From Limnoglobus roseus (GTDB taxonomy: Bacteria; Planctomycetota; Planctomycetia; Gemmatales; Gemmataceae), in the NCBI RefSeq assembly GCF_008254045.1, contig NZ_CP042425.1:1798001-1862000 (forward strand): a DNA stretch of 64,000 nucleotides. The letters are read 5' to 3'. Position 1 is the first letter of the stretch, and every line of letters starts with the position of its first letter. Position numbers and translations under genes: made by a program. This document shows positions 43,451 to 51,848 of the stretch, piece after piece. Below the pieces are notes generated by a model. The model was not told where the DNA came from, did not search any database, and was given only the letters and a program-made list of their open reading frames with translations.

Positions 43451-44179
43451 TTACTCGCGCGTCACCGTCGGACGCAATCGGATGTACACCGCGGTCCCGG
43501 TCGGCGGGGCCTTACTCGTGTCGAACTTGACCGTCGGCTTCGGGTCGTAGATCGGGTTCCGGTTGTCCGCGATCAGCCCGCCGGGGCAGTCGCACGGGCA
43601 CGCGATGCACCCCGTCCCGGACTTGTGGATCGCCCCGCTCCCGTGGTACACGAAGTGCGGCGTCCACGGCTTCTCGACCGGCTTCCCGTCAACCATAACT
43701 CGCTCGGTCACGAAACTCTCGTACGGCCGCTCGACCCACTTCTCACCTTGCTTCCAGAACACCGACAGGGCCACCGGGTCGCCGTCCAAGAAGGCCGGAC
43801 CGCCGGCCGGTGCCCACCCGGACCGCTCCTTCCCGTCCGCCATGCTCATGTGGGCCTTCGGCTTGCACCCGACCTTGGTCATCCCGGCGTGCACATCCTC
43901 GGCCGGGGCATCGACCAGGAACACGAAGTACTCGGCCATCTTCGCCGACCGGCCGTCCGCCCGGACGGTGCCGACGAACGCCTGGATGCGCTCCCCGTAC
44001 GCATCAATGCACGCCTTGCCCTTGGGGATCTGAACGTCGGCCGAGAGGATGACGTCGCCCCGGTCGACATCAACCACGACCTGCCCCGGCTTTGGGAGTA
44101 ACGGGTCGGCGGCGGTCGCGACGGGGGTAAAAACGGCAAGGGCGGCAAAGGCGGCGGTAGATGCGATCGCGTGACGCAT
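43451..44179 (-). CDS. Secreted YdjY-domain-like protein
   Basis: A 242-residue protein with a signal peptide (about 1-23, AVFTPVATAA) and a central YdjY-type region with AEYFVFLVDAPAEDVHAGMTKVGCKPK, followed by MSMADGKERSGW and a C-terminal CIACPCDCPGG cluster of four cysteines. The YdjY domain's function is not known. The cysteine cluster is not part of usual YdjY proteins as far as I recall and may bind metal. GGAG precedes ATG 44179. Confidence 0.72.
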   Translation of the reverse strand: MRHAIASTAAFAALAVFTPVATAADPLLPKPGQVVVDVDRGDVILSADVQIPKGKACIDAYGERIQAFVGTVRADGRSAKMAEYFVFLVDAPAEDVHAGMTKVGCKPKAHMSMADGKERSGWAPAGGPAFLDGDPVALSVFWKQGEKWVERPYESFVTERVMVDGKPVEKPWTPHFVYHGSGAIHKSGTGCIACPCDCPGGLIADNRNPIYDPKPTVKFDTSKAPPTGTAVYIRLRPTVTRE

Positions 44180-44423
44180 GACGGACTCCAGGCGAACGAG
44201 GCGGGCCGGGGGTGAAGTCACGCTAAGCACCCGGTGGGAAGATGGCAAGCGGGGAGCTGTTCGCGTCGTCGCGGCGGGGCATTGTCGGTCGTCATCAGGG
44301 GAAGGCGGAATAGTGAAAGAGGCGGAGGCATTTGCGTGAGCGTGCATCCTCGCGGCCGAGGGCGAGCGTCAAGCGGCTGACCTTCTTCCCACTCAGCAAC
44401 GCGCCGGTTCGTCCCCCAGATTC

Positions 44424-44517
44424 TTGACTTGCGGCCGCCGGCGGGGTCCAATGTCGTGCCGGTGTTATCATGCGCCGGCACGGAACAATCCACTTTTCGG
44501 CGGCGGAGGGCTTCGGG
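44424..44517 (+). promoter_or_regulatory. Shared cassette leader, copy 2
   Basis: TTGAC to GGAGGGCTTCGGG, close to copy 1 and ending just before GTG 44518. The ATG inside TTATCATGC is in frame and could be an alternative start. Confidence 0.65.
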
Positions 44518-44892
44518 GTGGGGAAGCGTGCCCGGAACAAGCGGTTCCGCCGACAACTCGCGGAGGCTCGCTTACGGGAGCCGGTGCCACCCCCACCCAG
44601 AACCGAGGCGGAGGCCGCACTGTGGTGGCTCACCGGCGGGCACGTCCCGACCGAGCACTGCTTCTTGGCCGCCGAGCGGTTTTGCATTTGGTCGCCGGAG
44701 CGGGCCGACTTGCTGATCACCTGTATCTCCGACGGCGACCCGGCGGTTCATGAGGCTTGCCGCGCGTTCCTGCGACGGTCGGGGGCAGCCTTCCCGACGG
44801 TCGAGGCAGTTCGGGCGGAGGTCCGGCGGCGCGGCCTGCCCGGTGCCCCGGCCGCCGAACCAAGCATGGCACCGGACCCGGCCGCCCGTTGA
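44518..44892 (+). CDS. Hypothetical cassette protein (124 aa)
   Basis: A 124-residue basic protein. The start GTG 44518 has GGAGGG upstream; ATG 44470 would add 16 residues encoded by the leader. KRARNKRFRRQLAEARL is highly basic and may bind nucleic acid; AALWWLTGGHVPTEHCFLAA follows. The last residues (AEPSMAPDPAAR) are encoded by the 32-bp tail motif, so the gene reads into it. Confidence 0.55.
   Translation: MGKRARNKRFRRQLAEARLREPVPPPPRTEAEAALWWLTGGHVPTEHCFLAAERFCIWSPERADLLITCISDGDPAVHEACRAFLRRSGAAFPTVEAVRAEVRRRGLPGAPAAEPSMAPDPAAR
44854..44885 (+). repeat. Cassette tail motif, copy 2 (attC-like)
   Basis: 28 of 32 positions match 41799-41830. It is followed about 100 bp later by leader copy 3, whose GGGTCC and GGCCGCC can pair with GGACCC and GGCCGCC here, forming an imperfect hairpin of about 150 bp like an attC site. 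Confidence 0.5.
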
Positions 44893-44960
44893 CCGGATGC
44901 TCTCTCTGCAATGGTGCCAACTCGGTTGGTTCGTGCAGTCAAACATCATTTTCCATGGTC

Positions 44961-45060
44961 TTGACCCACGGCCGCCGGTGGGGTCCAATGTTGTGCCGGT
45001 GTTATCGCACCGCGGCGCAAAGTAATACTTTGTTCGGCGTCCGACAGTGCAAGAGGGCTT
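44961..45060 (+). promoter_or_regulatory. Shared cassette leader, copy 3
   Basis: TTGACCCACGGCCGCCGG followed by GGGTCCAATG, GTGCCGGTG and TTATCG, and further TAATACTTTGTTCGGCG and AGAGGGCTT, the same order as copies 1 and 2. TAATACT could be a -10 box. It ends 4 bp before ATG 45065. Confidence 0.65.
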
Positions 45061-45064
45061 AGTC

Positions 45065-45655
45065 ATGGCATCAAGAGGTGTTGCGGCGGCTGCGGTATTC
45101 GTGCTGGCGGTGGGGTTGGCCTTCCCCCGGGATGAGCCTCCGACCGGCGAGTCGAAAGGCATTGAGGTGTTCACAGACTCGACCGACGAGACCGTAAAGA
45201 AAATTCGGGCCAAACTTTTTGACGTGCCGATCGGAAAGGACGCGATCGGGAATGAGATCAAGATCCGCTGCTGGAAGTCTACCACGCCCAATCTCGGCGA
45301 GAGGTATTCGTACTCCTGCCACGGCCTGACGTTCGGCGGCTACGCGGCAAACAAGATGTCGCCGACCAACGACGGGGCGAGTTTGATTCTTGAGAAGTTT
45401 TATAAACCGATCGACCCGGCCGACGCGCACGCCGGCGATGTCCTCGTTTGGAGGAACTCGGAGGCAATCCCGATCCACTCAGGTATCATCGAGAAGCTGA
45501 CTACCAAATCAGACCATGTCCTCGACGCGGACAAGACGACAGTAAACTCGAAGAATGGCGTCCTACCGGAAAAAGTCGAAACGGTTGCCGACCTTGAGAA
45601 GTTCTTCAACACGCGCAAGAACCCAACGACGGTGATGATCTACACCCTAAAGTAA
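45065..45655 (+). CDS. Secreted cysteine-peptidase-like (NlpC/CHAP-type) protein
   Basis: A 196-residue protein with a signal peptide (VAAAAVFVLAVGLAF), then YSYSCHGLTFGGYA, which places a Cys at the start of a helix, and GDVLVWRNSEAIPIHSGII, which places a His on the following strand. This Cys...His layout is that of NlpC/P60 and CHAP amidases that cut peptidoglycan peptides. The identification is by pattern only. It is cargo behind the third leader and could be an effector or lysis-type enzyme. Confidence 0.55.
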   Translation: MASRGVAAAAVFVLAVGLAFPRDEPPTGESKGIEVFTDSTDETVKKIRAKLFDVPIGKDAIGNEIKIRCWKSTTPNLGERYSYSCHGLTFGGYAANKMSPTNDGASLILEKFYKPIDPADAHAGDVLVWRNSEAIPIHSGIIEKLTTKSDHVLDADKTTVNSKNGVLPEKVETVADLEKFFNTRKNPTTVMIYTLK

Positions 45656-45871
45656 CCAACCGTCTGACCGCGAGCCGTTGCACCACATTCGCAAATGGAT
45701 GAGGGTGTCTTGTGAGCGGCGTGCTATAACGCAGACGCCGAGTTCAGCGATACATTGGGCCACAACACCTTGACCGTTTGCTCGGCCAGTCCCCGTCGGT
45801 GAGCCTGTTGCCGCTTGCCCCTCACCCCGTCGCGCGTGATGATGACCACGACCGACAGGAGGTCCGTCCCC

Positions 45872-46015
45872 ATGCCGACGCCAGGGCCGATCGTTCCCCC
45901 TCTCACGCTCTCCGAGTACGCGGACATGATGGGGATCACGACCCGCACGGCCGCCACGTGGTGCAAGGTCGGCCGCGTGCCAGGGGCGGTGCGGATCAAC
46001 AGCCGCGGGGACTGA
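45872..46015 (+). CDS. Small HTH protein (47 aa)
   Basis: A 47-residue protein below usual ORF cut-offs: PPLTLSEYADMMGITTRTAATWC and KVGRVPGAVRI form a MerR/excisionase-type HTH. A near-perfect AGGAGGT site lies upstream of ATG 45872. It may be an excisionase or a regulator. Confidence 0.7.
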   Translation: MPTPGPIVPPLTLSEYADMMGITTRTAATWCKVGRVPGAVRINSRGD

Positions 46016-46131
46016 CGCATTCCGTTGGCCGCCGTCCCCGCGAGTCTTCACCCGTCGCCCGTGCCGACGGAAACGCTTCGGCAACGACAACAGCGAGCGG
46101 CCGCCGCCCGCGCAGAAATCGCGAGGATCAA

Positions 46132-46506
46132 ATGAGCAGAGGCAGCCTCGCGCCGAAGAACCGCAGATCGGTGACGGCGAAGTCGAGCACCATCGCCCAG
46201 GCCGCCGTCGGGCCGTTGGTCGCGCTCGACGCCCTACTGACACCCCGCCAGTTCGCGGCCCGGTGCGGCGTGACGACGAAGACGGCGATCCGGTGGTGCA
46301 AGGCCGGCAAGCTCGCCGGGGCGTTCATCACCCCCGGCGGCGTGTGCTGGAAGATCCCGGAATCGTCGCTGCCGAAGGAGCGACAGGCCGCCGCGGAGAC
46401 GATGTCCATGCGGGACTGGAACCGCCGGGCTGATGAGGCGATGGCCAAACTTGAGGCACGATCTCGACGAACGAAACCGTCACCCCAAAGCACGAGGACC
46501 AAATGA
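46132..46506 (+). CDS. HTH (excisionase-type) protein, 124 aa
   Basis: A 124-residue protein with a disordered basic start and an HTH: LTPRQFAARCGVTTKTAIRW, CKAGKLAGAFITPGG, CWKIPESSL. It shares the pattern with the 47-residue HTH protein upstream. GAGGATCAA precedes the ATG. The C-terminus is Arg/Lys-rich. Confidence 0.72.
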   Translation: MSRGSLAPKNRRSVTAKSSTIAQAAVGPLVALDALLTPRQFAARCGVTTKTAIRWCKAGKLAGAFITPGGVCWKIPESSLPKERQAAAETMSMRDWNRRADEAMAKLEARSRRTKPSPQSTRTK

Positions 46507-46628
46507 CCAGCGACACCAGACGGGCGACCGTAACGGGGCGCGAGCAGTCCCCCACTGTTACCGGCGATGAGGCCCGCCGAAACAGTGGGCCAACGCCCCC
46601 GGCCATCGTCGTCACTTCCCCGACGTGA
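46503..46628 (+). CDS. Possible small coupled protein (41 aa)
   Basis: An open frame of 41 residues that starts in an ATGA overlap with the HTH gene stop and ends inside the convergent tape-measure gene. The product is hydrophilic and has no known features. It is supported only by the overlap and may be untranslated. Confidence 0.25.
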   Translation: MTSDTRRATVTGREQSPTVTGDEARRNSGPTPPAIVVTSPT

Positions 46629-48585
46629 ACATTAGTAGGCCCGTCTCCGGGTTCACGCCGATCCCCTGCCTCGTGATAGCGTTGAGGATGTCCGACAGCA
46701 GGTTGTTCGTCTTGCCGGCCTTGTCGGCGAGTTGCTGCATGGGGCCGCTACCATTCCCGAAGATGCCTTGGAACGCATCGCCGCCGAACACGCCGCGGAT
46801 GCCGGCCATTTTTTCCTGCACGTCGACGGGGAAGTTGTCGGGCGTCAGCAGTCGCTTCGCCTCCGACCACCCGCCGCCGAGCCACTTCGACAGGTCGGCG
46901 ACTTGACCCTGGACCTTCGGGATGAACCGGGCCACCGCGGCCTTGTCCTCGGCCTCCTTCAGTTTCTTCGCCCGCTCGGCCTCGGCCTTCTTGGCGGCGT
47001 CGGCGGCCTGCTTCGCGTTCTTGGCGATGTCATCGGCCGCCTTGTCCGCGACGTCCCCAAGGCCGCCCTGCGCGTCGGCGATCACGCCGCCGAGCTTCGG
47101 GACGACGTTCTCCCGCCAGAAGACCGCCGGGCCCGCGAGGAAGCCGGCCAGGAAGTTCTCGCCGAACTTTTCCGCCACCCCCTGCCGCTTGGGGGCGACG
47201 ATGGTCTGGGGCTTGTTCCCGCCCTGTTGAAGCCGGTCGCCGGGCGGGGCCGGCGGCGGTTGAATGATGAAGCCGAATTTTTTGCCGAGCTTTTCCAGGA
47301 CGCCGCTGATGACGGACGAAGAAGCCGTCCACTGGATCTGCAACTTGCTGTTGAGGTCCGCCCACGTTTTCTCCATGAAGTTCGTGAGGCGGACCCACTC
47401 GACTTTCAGGGCCGCGGTCCCCACCTTGAAAGCGCTCGCGAAGTCGCCGCGGCCGACCGCCTTCACGACTGACGACCAGCCCGCCTTCAGGTTGTCGAGG
47501 GTCGGTTGTAGGGAATCTTGTACCGCCCCGGCGATCCCGCCCATGGCGGACCGCCCCTTGTCCGTGAAGGCCAGCCACGCCACCCCGCCGGCGGCGATCG
47601 CCACGATCGGCGACAGTAGGGCCGACGTGACGCCGCCCATCACCGCGGCCCCGGTGGACACCACGCCGGTCATCAGCGTCCACGCGCCGGTCACGCCCAT
47701 GATGGCCGGGCCGACGGCCACCATGCCGACGCCGAGCGCCGTCACCCCGGCGACGGCCACGCCGGCACCGATCACGAAATTTTGGTTCTCCTTCACGTAG
47801 GCGTTGAGCGAGGACGACGCGGAACGGATCGCCTCGGCGATGCTCTTGGCGACCGGCGCGAACGTGATGGCGACCGAGTCCCAGACCTTCTTGATCTCCG
47901 CGCCCGCTTCGCTGTAGGCCGCGCTCGCCTCCGTCGCCGCCTTCGTGTCCCGCGAACTGATTTCGAACGCCTTGGCCATCGCCCGCAGTTGGTCCGGCGT
48001 CTTGCTGAGCAGGGGCAGGAGGTACTTCCCGCCGTCCTCGCCGAACGCCTTCATGAGCAACCGGACCCGCTCCCCCGGGTCGGACACCTTGTTGATGGCC
48101 TCGAAGATCTTGAAGAATTTCTCGTCGATCCGGACCTTGAGAAACGACTGCGCGTTGAGGCCCATCGCGGCGAACGCCTTCGACGCATCCTCCGTCCCGT
48201 TGGCGGCGTCCGTCGCGAGCTTCCCGAGCGTGACGAGGCTCTCGGTGAACTCGCGAACGTCCTCGCCGGCCGTCTTGGCAACCCCGGCAATGCCGGAGAA
48301 CTGCTCCGCCGTCAGGCCGAAGGCGTCGGCGATCGCGCCCTGTTTCGCCAGGTCGTTGAGCGTTCGGGTCGCCGCCGCGCCGAACCCGGCCGCCGCCGCG
48401 GCACCGACGCCGACGAGCGCCGCGCCGGTCCGGGCGATCCGCCGGCCGAAGGCGTCCATGTCGTCGCGGGCCTTGTTCAGGCCGGCGACCAAGTTGTTCT
48501 TCACGTACAGTTCGACGAACGCCTTGCCGGCCATGATCCCGCCGGCCCCGCCCCCGCCGCCCGAATTGCTGCCGCTGTTAGCCAT
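46612..48585 (-). CDS. Phage tail tape-measure-like protein
   Basis: A 657-residue protein with the tape-measure pattern: a Gly-rich start, then FVELYVKNNLVAGLNKARDDMDAFG (in parts), long Ala-rich helices, hydrophobic stretches at about 275-360 (VIGAGVAVAGVTALGVGMV), and a coiled tail with AADAAKKAEAERAKKLKEAE. In tailed phages this protein fixes tail length inside the tube. It is short for a phage tape measure, implying a short tail. The N-terminus overlaps the upstream gene stop by 8 bp. Confidence 0.8.
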   Translation of the reverse strand: MANSGSNSGGGGGAGGIMAGKAFVELYVKNNLVAGLNKARDDMDAFGRRIARTGAALVGVGAAAAAGFGAAATRTLNDLAKQGAIADAFGLTAEQFSGIAGVAKTAGEDVREFTESLVTLGKLATDAANGTEDASKAFAAMGLNAQSFLKVRIDEKFFKIFEAINKVSDPGERVRLLMKAFGEDGGKYLLPLLSKTPDQLRAMAKAFEISSRDTKAATEASAAYSEAGAEIKKVWDSVAITFAPVAKSIAEAIRSASSSLNAYVKENQNFVIGAGVAVAGVTALGVGMVAVGPAIMGVTGAWTLMTGVVSTGAAVMGGVTSALLSPIVAIAAGGVAWLAFTDKGRSAMGGIAGAVQDSLQPTLDNLKAGWSSVVKAVGRGDFASAFKVGTAALKVEWVRLTNFMEKTWADLNSKLQIQWTASSSVISGVLEKLGKKFGFIIQPPPAPPGDRLQQGGNKPQTIVAPKRQGVAEKFGENFLAGFLAGPAVFWRENVVPKLGGVIADAQGGLGDVADKAADDIAKNAKQAADAAKKAEAERAKKLKEAEDKAAVARFIPKVQGQVADLSKWLGGGWSEAKRLLTPDNFPVDVQEKMAGIRGVFGGDAFQGIFGNGSGPMQQLADKAGKTNNLLSDILNAITRQGIGVNPETGLLMFTSGK

Positions 48586-49273
48586 GGGTCTTCTCTCCGT
48601 GTGTGGTGTTGTGGGTGTTGTGGTGTTGGAGCATTTGGACCACGGCGGCGTACGCGCCGAGGTGCGCGGCCCGGGCCGCGGTCGCGGTGGGGGATCGCAG
48701 GTCGGCGGGCGGGAGTTTCCGCTCGGCCGGCATGGGCGTTGCGGCCGCGTCGCGCCCGGCGGCCGTGGCCCGGTAGTCGACCCGCCCGTCGGCCGCCCGG
48801 CACTCGACCCAGCCGCGAATCAGGCCCGGCCACGCGAGGGCCTCGATCGTCCCCCGGCCGGTGGCGCCGGACAGCCCGGCTTGGCGGGCGAGCTTCCGCT
48901 CGGCAATCCATTCGCCGGCGTCCGCGAGCACGGCGAGGAACGCCCGCCCCGCCTGGAGGCCGGTGCCGCGGGTGACGACCTTGCGGGCCTCGTCCTCGGT
49001 GGCGTCGGGCAGGCGGACGCGGACGCGCGAGGCGTCGACGAACGTCACCGCGAGGACGGCCATCTCGTTCAACCGGACCAGCCGCCGCCGGGCCTCGGTC
49101 TGCTCTTCGGGCGTGCCGGCCGCCTCCCACGGTAGACCGTGCCGGCGGTACTCGGCCTGGGCGGCGCGGGCCCGGGTGGCGTCGTCCGCCCGGACCGGGG
49201 CGAAGGTGCCGTCGACGGCACCCAGGAAGGCGGCGATGAACGCTCGGTCGCGGGGCTCGATGATCAACTTCAT
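48578..49273 (-). CDS. Hypothetical phage-like protein, paralogue 1
   Basis: A 231-residue protein whose N-terminal part (AAFLGAVDGTFAPVRADD, RRRLVRLNEMAVLAV) matches the neighbour at 49367-50134 (ILGTVDATFAPTRER, RRLSAMEDAGLVAV). It shows a winged-helix-like pattern followed by RFLAVLADAGEW and a His/Thr-rich tail (QHHNTHNTTHG). No known family is recognised. It sits between the paralogue and the tape-measure gene. Confidence 0.6.
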   Translation of the reverse strand: MKLIIEPRDRAFIAAFLGAVDGTFAPVRADDATRARAAQAEYRRHGLPWEAAGTPEEQTEARRRLVRLNEMAVLAVTFVDASRVRVRLPDATEDEARKVVTRGTGLQAGRAFLAVLADAGEWIAERKLARQAGLSGATGRGTIEALAWPGLIRGWVECRAADGRVDYRATAAGRDAAATPMPAERKLPPADLRSPTATAARAAHLGAYAAVVQMLQHHNTHNTTHGEKTHG

Positions 49274-49366
49274 GGGGGACTCGCAGGCGGGCGGGTTCGA
49301 ACGGAGGGGGGCAATCTCGACCTTCTCTAGTACCGGGCAGGGGAAAACCGCGACAGCACGCGGCGG

Positions 49367-50134
49367 TCAGACGCCCAGGCCGTGGGGGCCGATGGGCGAC
49401 CCCCCGACCGACACCGGGAGGGGGAGCGGCCCGATCTCGCCGAGGGCGGCGACCTTGGCGTCGGCGTACCCCACCCGGGCCAGGCGGAACGCTTCGAAGT
49501 ACTCGTCCCGGGCCGCTTGCGCGAACGCACCGGCCCCCGCCGGGGTGGGGAACCCGTCGTCGAGGGCCGCCCACCCGGCCGGCGTGACGGCGTAGTAGGC
49601 GTGCCCCGGGATCGTCGTGTTGCACACCATCAACCCGGCGACCATGGCCGGGAGGAGTTCTTCTTCCAAGATCACGTACGCCTTGGTTTCGCCGCCCCAC
49701 GGGACGCCGACGACGTCGGCCTCGGCCGCCCACAGGTCGGTCAGGAGTTTCGGCTCGCGCTCGAGGTGGTTCTTCGCGACGATCGCCATCACTTCCAGCG
49801 ATTCGCTCAGGTCGGGCAGGCCGGCGATGCGGCGGGCGGTGTCCTCGCCGACGGGCGTCAGCCGGACGCCGCGGGCGCGGCCCTGGCGGCGGAAGACGGC
49901 CACCAGGCCGGCGTCCTCCATTGCGGACAGCCGCCGTTCGGCCGATTTCCGCCGGGCGGCGTCCCCGCCGGCGTGGTACTGAACGCCCTGCTCCCGGAAA
50001 TCGCGGCGGGCCAGCATCGCGTTCGTCCGGAGGTTTCCTCCCCGCTCGCGGGTGGGGGCAAAGGTCGCGTCGACGGTGCCCAGGATTTGAACGAGGTCGC
50101 TGATAACGTCGGGGTTCATGCACGTTTCTAACAC
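49367..50134 (-). CDS. Hypothetical phage-like protein, paralogue 2
   Basis: A 255-residue protein. I choose GTG 50134 because AGGAG lies 6 bp upstream. It has VDATFAPTRERGG, then a region like a winged helix (RRLSAMEDAGLVAVFRRQGR), then a mixed C-terminal half with HAYYAVTPAGWAALDDGF. The N-terminal 120 residues match paralogue 1. Function unknown; DNA binding is plausible. Confidence 0.6.
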   Translation of the reverse strand: MLETCMNPDVISDLVQILGTVDATFAPTRERGGNLRTNAMLARRDFREQGVQYHAGGDAARRKSAERRLSAMEDAGLVAVFRRQGRARGVRLTPVGEDTARRIAGLPDLSESLEVMAIVAKNHLEREPKLLTDLWAAEADVVGVPWGGETKAYVILEEELLPAMVAGLMVCNTTIPGHAYYAVTPAGWAALDDGFPTPAGAGAFAQAARDEYFEAFRLARVGYADAKVAALGEIGPLPLPVSVGGSPIGPHGLGV

Positions 50135-50315
50135 GTTAAGCTCCTAGTCTTTATGTCACAAAGTGTGTGTGTGCTTATTTCCGACTGTTCCCTGTGGGGT
50201 CACGGGATCGAAGCCGGGGAAGGACCCGGGAAACGCCCCGGCACCCTCATTCATTCCACACATTAACTAACGATCGACGCAATGTCATTGTGCTATCAGG
50301 TGAACAAAGAGTCAC

Positions 50316-50534
50316 TCATCCATCATCGCAACCTCCCTTCCGGCCGCCCTCAATGCGGCCGGCGGTGTCGGCCCTCACGTCGGCCAAGCTGACGCACTTC
50401 AGGCCGAGTTGGCGGAGCGCGATCTTCAGCAGCAACTTCAGCCGGTAGTCGCCGTCGCGGTCGGGCGTGCCGTGGGCGGCTTGCGGGTCGGGCAGGACGC
50501 GGAGGACGAGCCGCACGTCGGGTTCGTCGCGCAT
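50316..50534 (-). CDS. Small conserved phage-type protein (72 aa)
   Basis: A 72-residue protein with LVLRVLPDPQAAHG, DYRLKLLLKIALRQLGLKCVSL. It begins 1 bp after the DnaB-type helicase ends and is co-oriented, so it is likely a replication-associated protein. No domain is assigned. The last 20 residues are Gly/Arg-rich. Confidence 0.65.
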   Translation of the reverse strand: MRDEPDVRLVLRVLPDPQAAHGTPDRDGDYRLKLLLKIALRQLGLKCVSLADVRADTAGRIEGGRKGGCDDG

Positions 50535-50535
50535 G

Positions 50536-51678
50536 TCACCGGCCCTCCACGGTCCGCGGTTCGAACCGGACGTTGGCCCTTCGGTACAGCAGGGGCACCA
50601 CGCCCCGCGGCCCGTGCCGGTTCTTTTCGAGAAGCGCGTCCACGTCCTGAACCAGCGCCTTCGGGTCGGCGGGCTGTGGGTGCAGCAAGATCACGGAGTC
50701 GGCGTCCTGCTCGATCTGCCCGCTGTCGCGCAGGTCCGACAACTTCGGCTTCCCGTCCGTGCGGTTCTCGATCTCGCGGTTCAGTTGGGCGAGCGCGACT
50801 ACGGGGACCCGCGCGGTTCGGGCCAGTTCCTTCAGCCGCGTGGCCACCATGCCCACCTGCAGGTGCCGGGGATCGCGAGCGTTCTCCGCGTGGACGAGTT
50901 GCAAGTAGTCGACGACGATCAGCCCCACGTTGTGCCGCCGCACGGCCCGCCGGGTCGTCGAGGCGATGCGGGCGGCCGTCTGGCCGGGCCGGTCGTCGAT
51001 CCACACCCGGCCGCCGTTCCCGCCGACCTTCACCGAGCACACCTTGTTCGCCTCGCTCGCGTTCAGCCGGTCCGTCCCGCTGATCCGCGACAGGCTCACG
51101 TTGCTGACCATCGCCAGGAGCCGCTCGGCGATTTCCTCGCGGCCCATTTCGAGGGAGATGAACAGCCCGGGCGTTCCCGCCGCGGCCGCGTTCAGCAGCA
51201 GCCCGGCGGCCAGTGCGGTTTTGCCGACGGACGGCCGCGCGGCCACGATCGTCAGCGTCCCCGGCCGCAGCCCGCCGAGCAACTCGTCGAGGTCCGCGTA
51301 CCCGGTCCCCACGCCGCGGGGCTTGCCGGCGGTCTGCCGCTCGTCGATCCGTGCCATCGCTTCCGCGATCGCGTCGTCCGCGCTCACGACGCCGTCGCCC
51401 CGGTTCGCGGCGGTCGCGCCGATGTCGAACAGCTTCTGCTCGAAGTCGGCAAGCAGGTCCGCGGCCGGCTGCCCGGCCGTTCGCGTCAGGCCCGTCATTT
51501 CGACGGCCAGGCGGTGCAGTCGGCGGACGATCGCCGCGTTGCGCACCTGCTCGGCGTGGTAGAACAGGTCGGCCCCGGTCCCGGCCCGGTCGAACAACTC
51601 GGCGAGGAACTGCGGGCCGCCGATCTCGTCCCGCCGGCCGAGGCGGACCAGTTCGGCGAACACGGTCTCGGCGCTCAC
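50536..51678 (-). CDS. DnaB-type replicative helicase, main ORF
   Basis: A 380-residue protein starting at GTG 51678. It holds the second part of the DnaB N-terminal domain (ETVFAELVRLGR, FLAELFDRAGTGADLFYH), the RecA-like ATPase domain with Walker A ARPSVGKTALA, Walker B LIVVDYLQLV, and the C-terminal SVILLHP. The first part of the N-terminal domain lies in a separate short ORF (51675-51848) in another frame. The two overlap by GTGA. It likely loads on the element's own origin or competes for host replication. Confidence 0.85.
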   Translation of the reverse strand: MSAETVFAELVRLGRRDEIGGPQFLAELFDRAGTGADLFYHAEQVRNAAIVRRLHRLAVEMTGLTRTAGQPAADLLADFEQKLFDIGATAANRGDGVVSADDAIAEAMARIDERQTAGKPRGVGTGYADLDELLGGLRPGTLTIVAARPSVGKTALAAGLLLNAAAAGTPGLFISLEMGREEIAERLLAMVSNVSLSRISGTDRLNASEANKVCSVKVGGNGGRVWIDDRPGQTAARIASTTRRAVRRHNVGLIVVDYLQLVHAENARDPRHLQVGMVATRLKELARTARVPVVALAQLNREIENRTDGKPKLSDLRDSGQIEQDADSVILLHPQPADPKALVQDVDALLEKNRHGPRGVVPLLYRRANVRFEPRTVEGR

Positions 51679-51848
51679 CGGCCGGCGTCGGACAGGTGGC
51701 GGGCGGTTTCGAACACGAGCCGGGTGGCGTGGTGGGCGAAGTCGTCGGCCGTCACGACGGCGGCCGCCGCGTCCACGTGCTCCGCCCCGAGGAGCACGGA
51801 CCCGCACACGACGCGCTCCGACTCACAAACGGCGTCGAGGTCGTTCAA
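51675..51848 (-). CDS. DnaB N-terminal fragment encoded as its own ORF (57 aa)
   Basis: A 57-residue frame starting at TTG 51848 (overlapping the stop of the replication gene, TTGA, with GGGGAGAAG just before) and ending at a TGA that overlaps the start of the main helicase ORF. It reads SERVVCGSVLLGAEHVD and DDFAHHATRLVFETARHLSDAGR (in parts), which matches the first helices of the DnaB N-terminal domain. A one-base difference would join it to the main ORF. Confidence 0.65.
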   Translation of the reverse strand: MNDLDAVCESERVVCGSVLLGAEHVDAAAAVVTADDFAHHATRLVFETARHLSDAGR

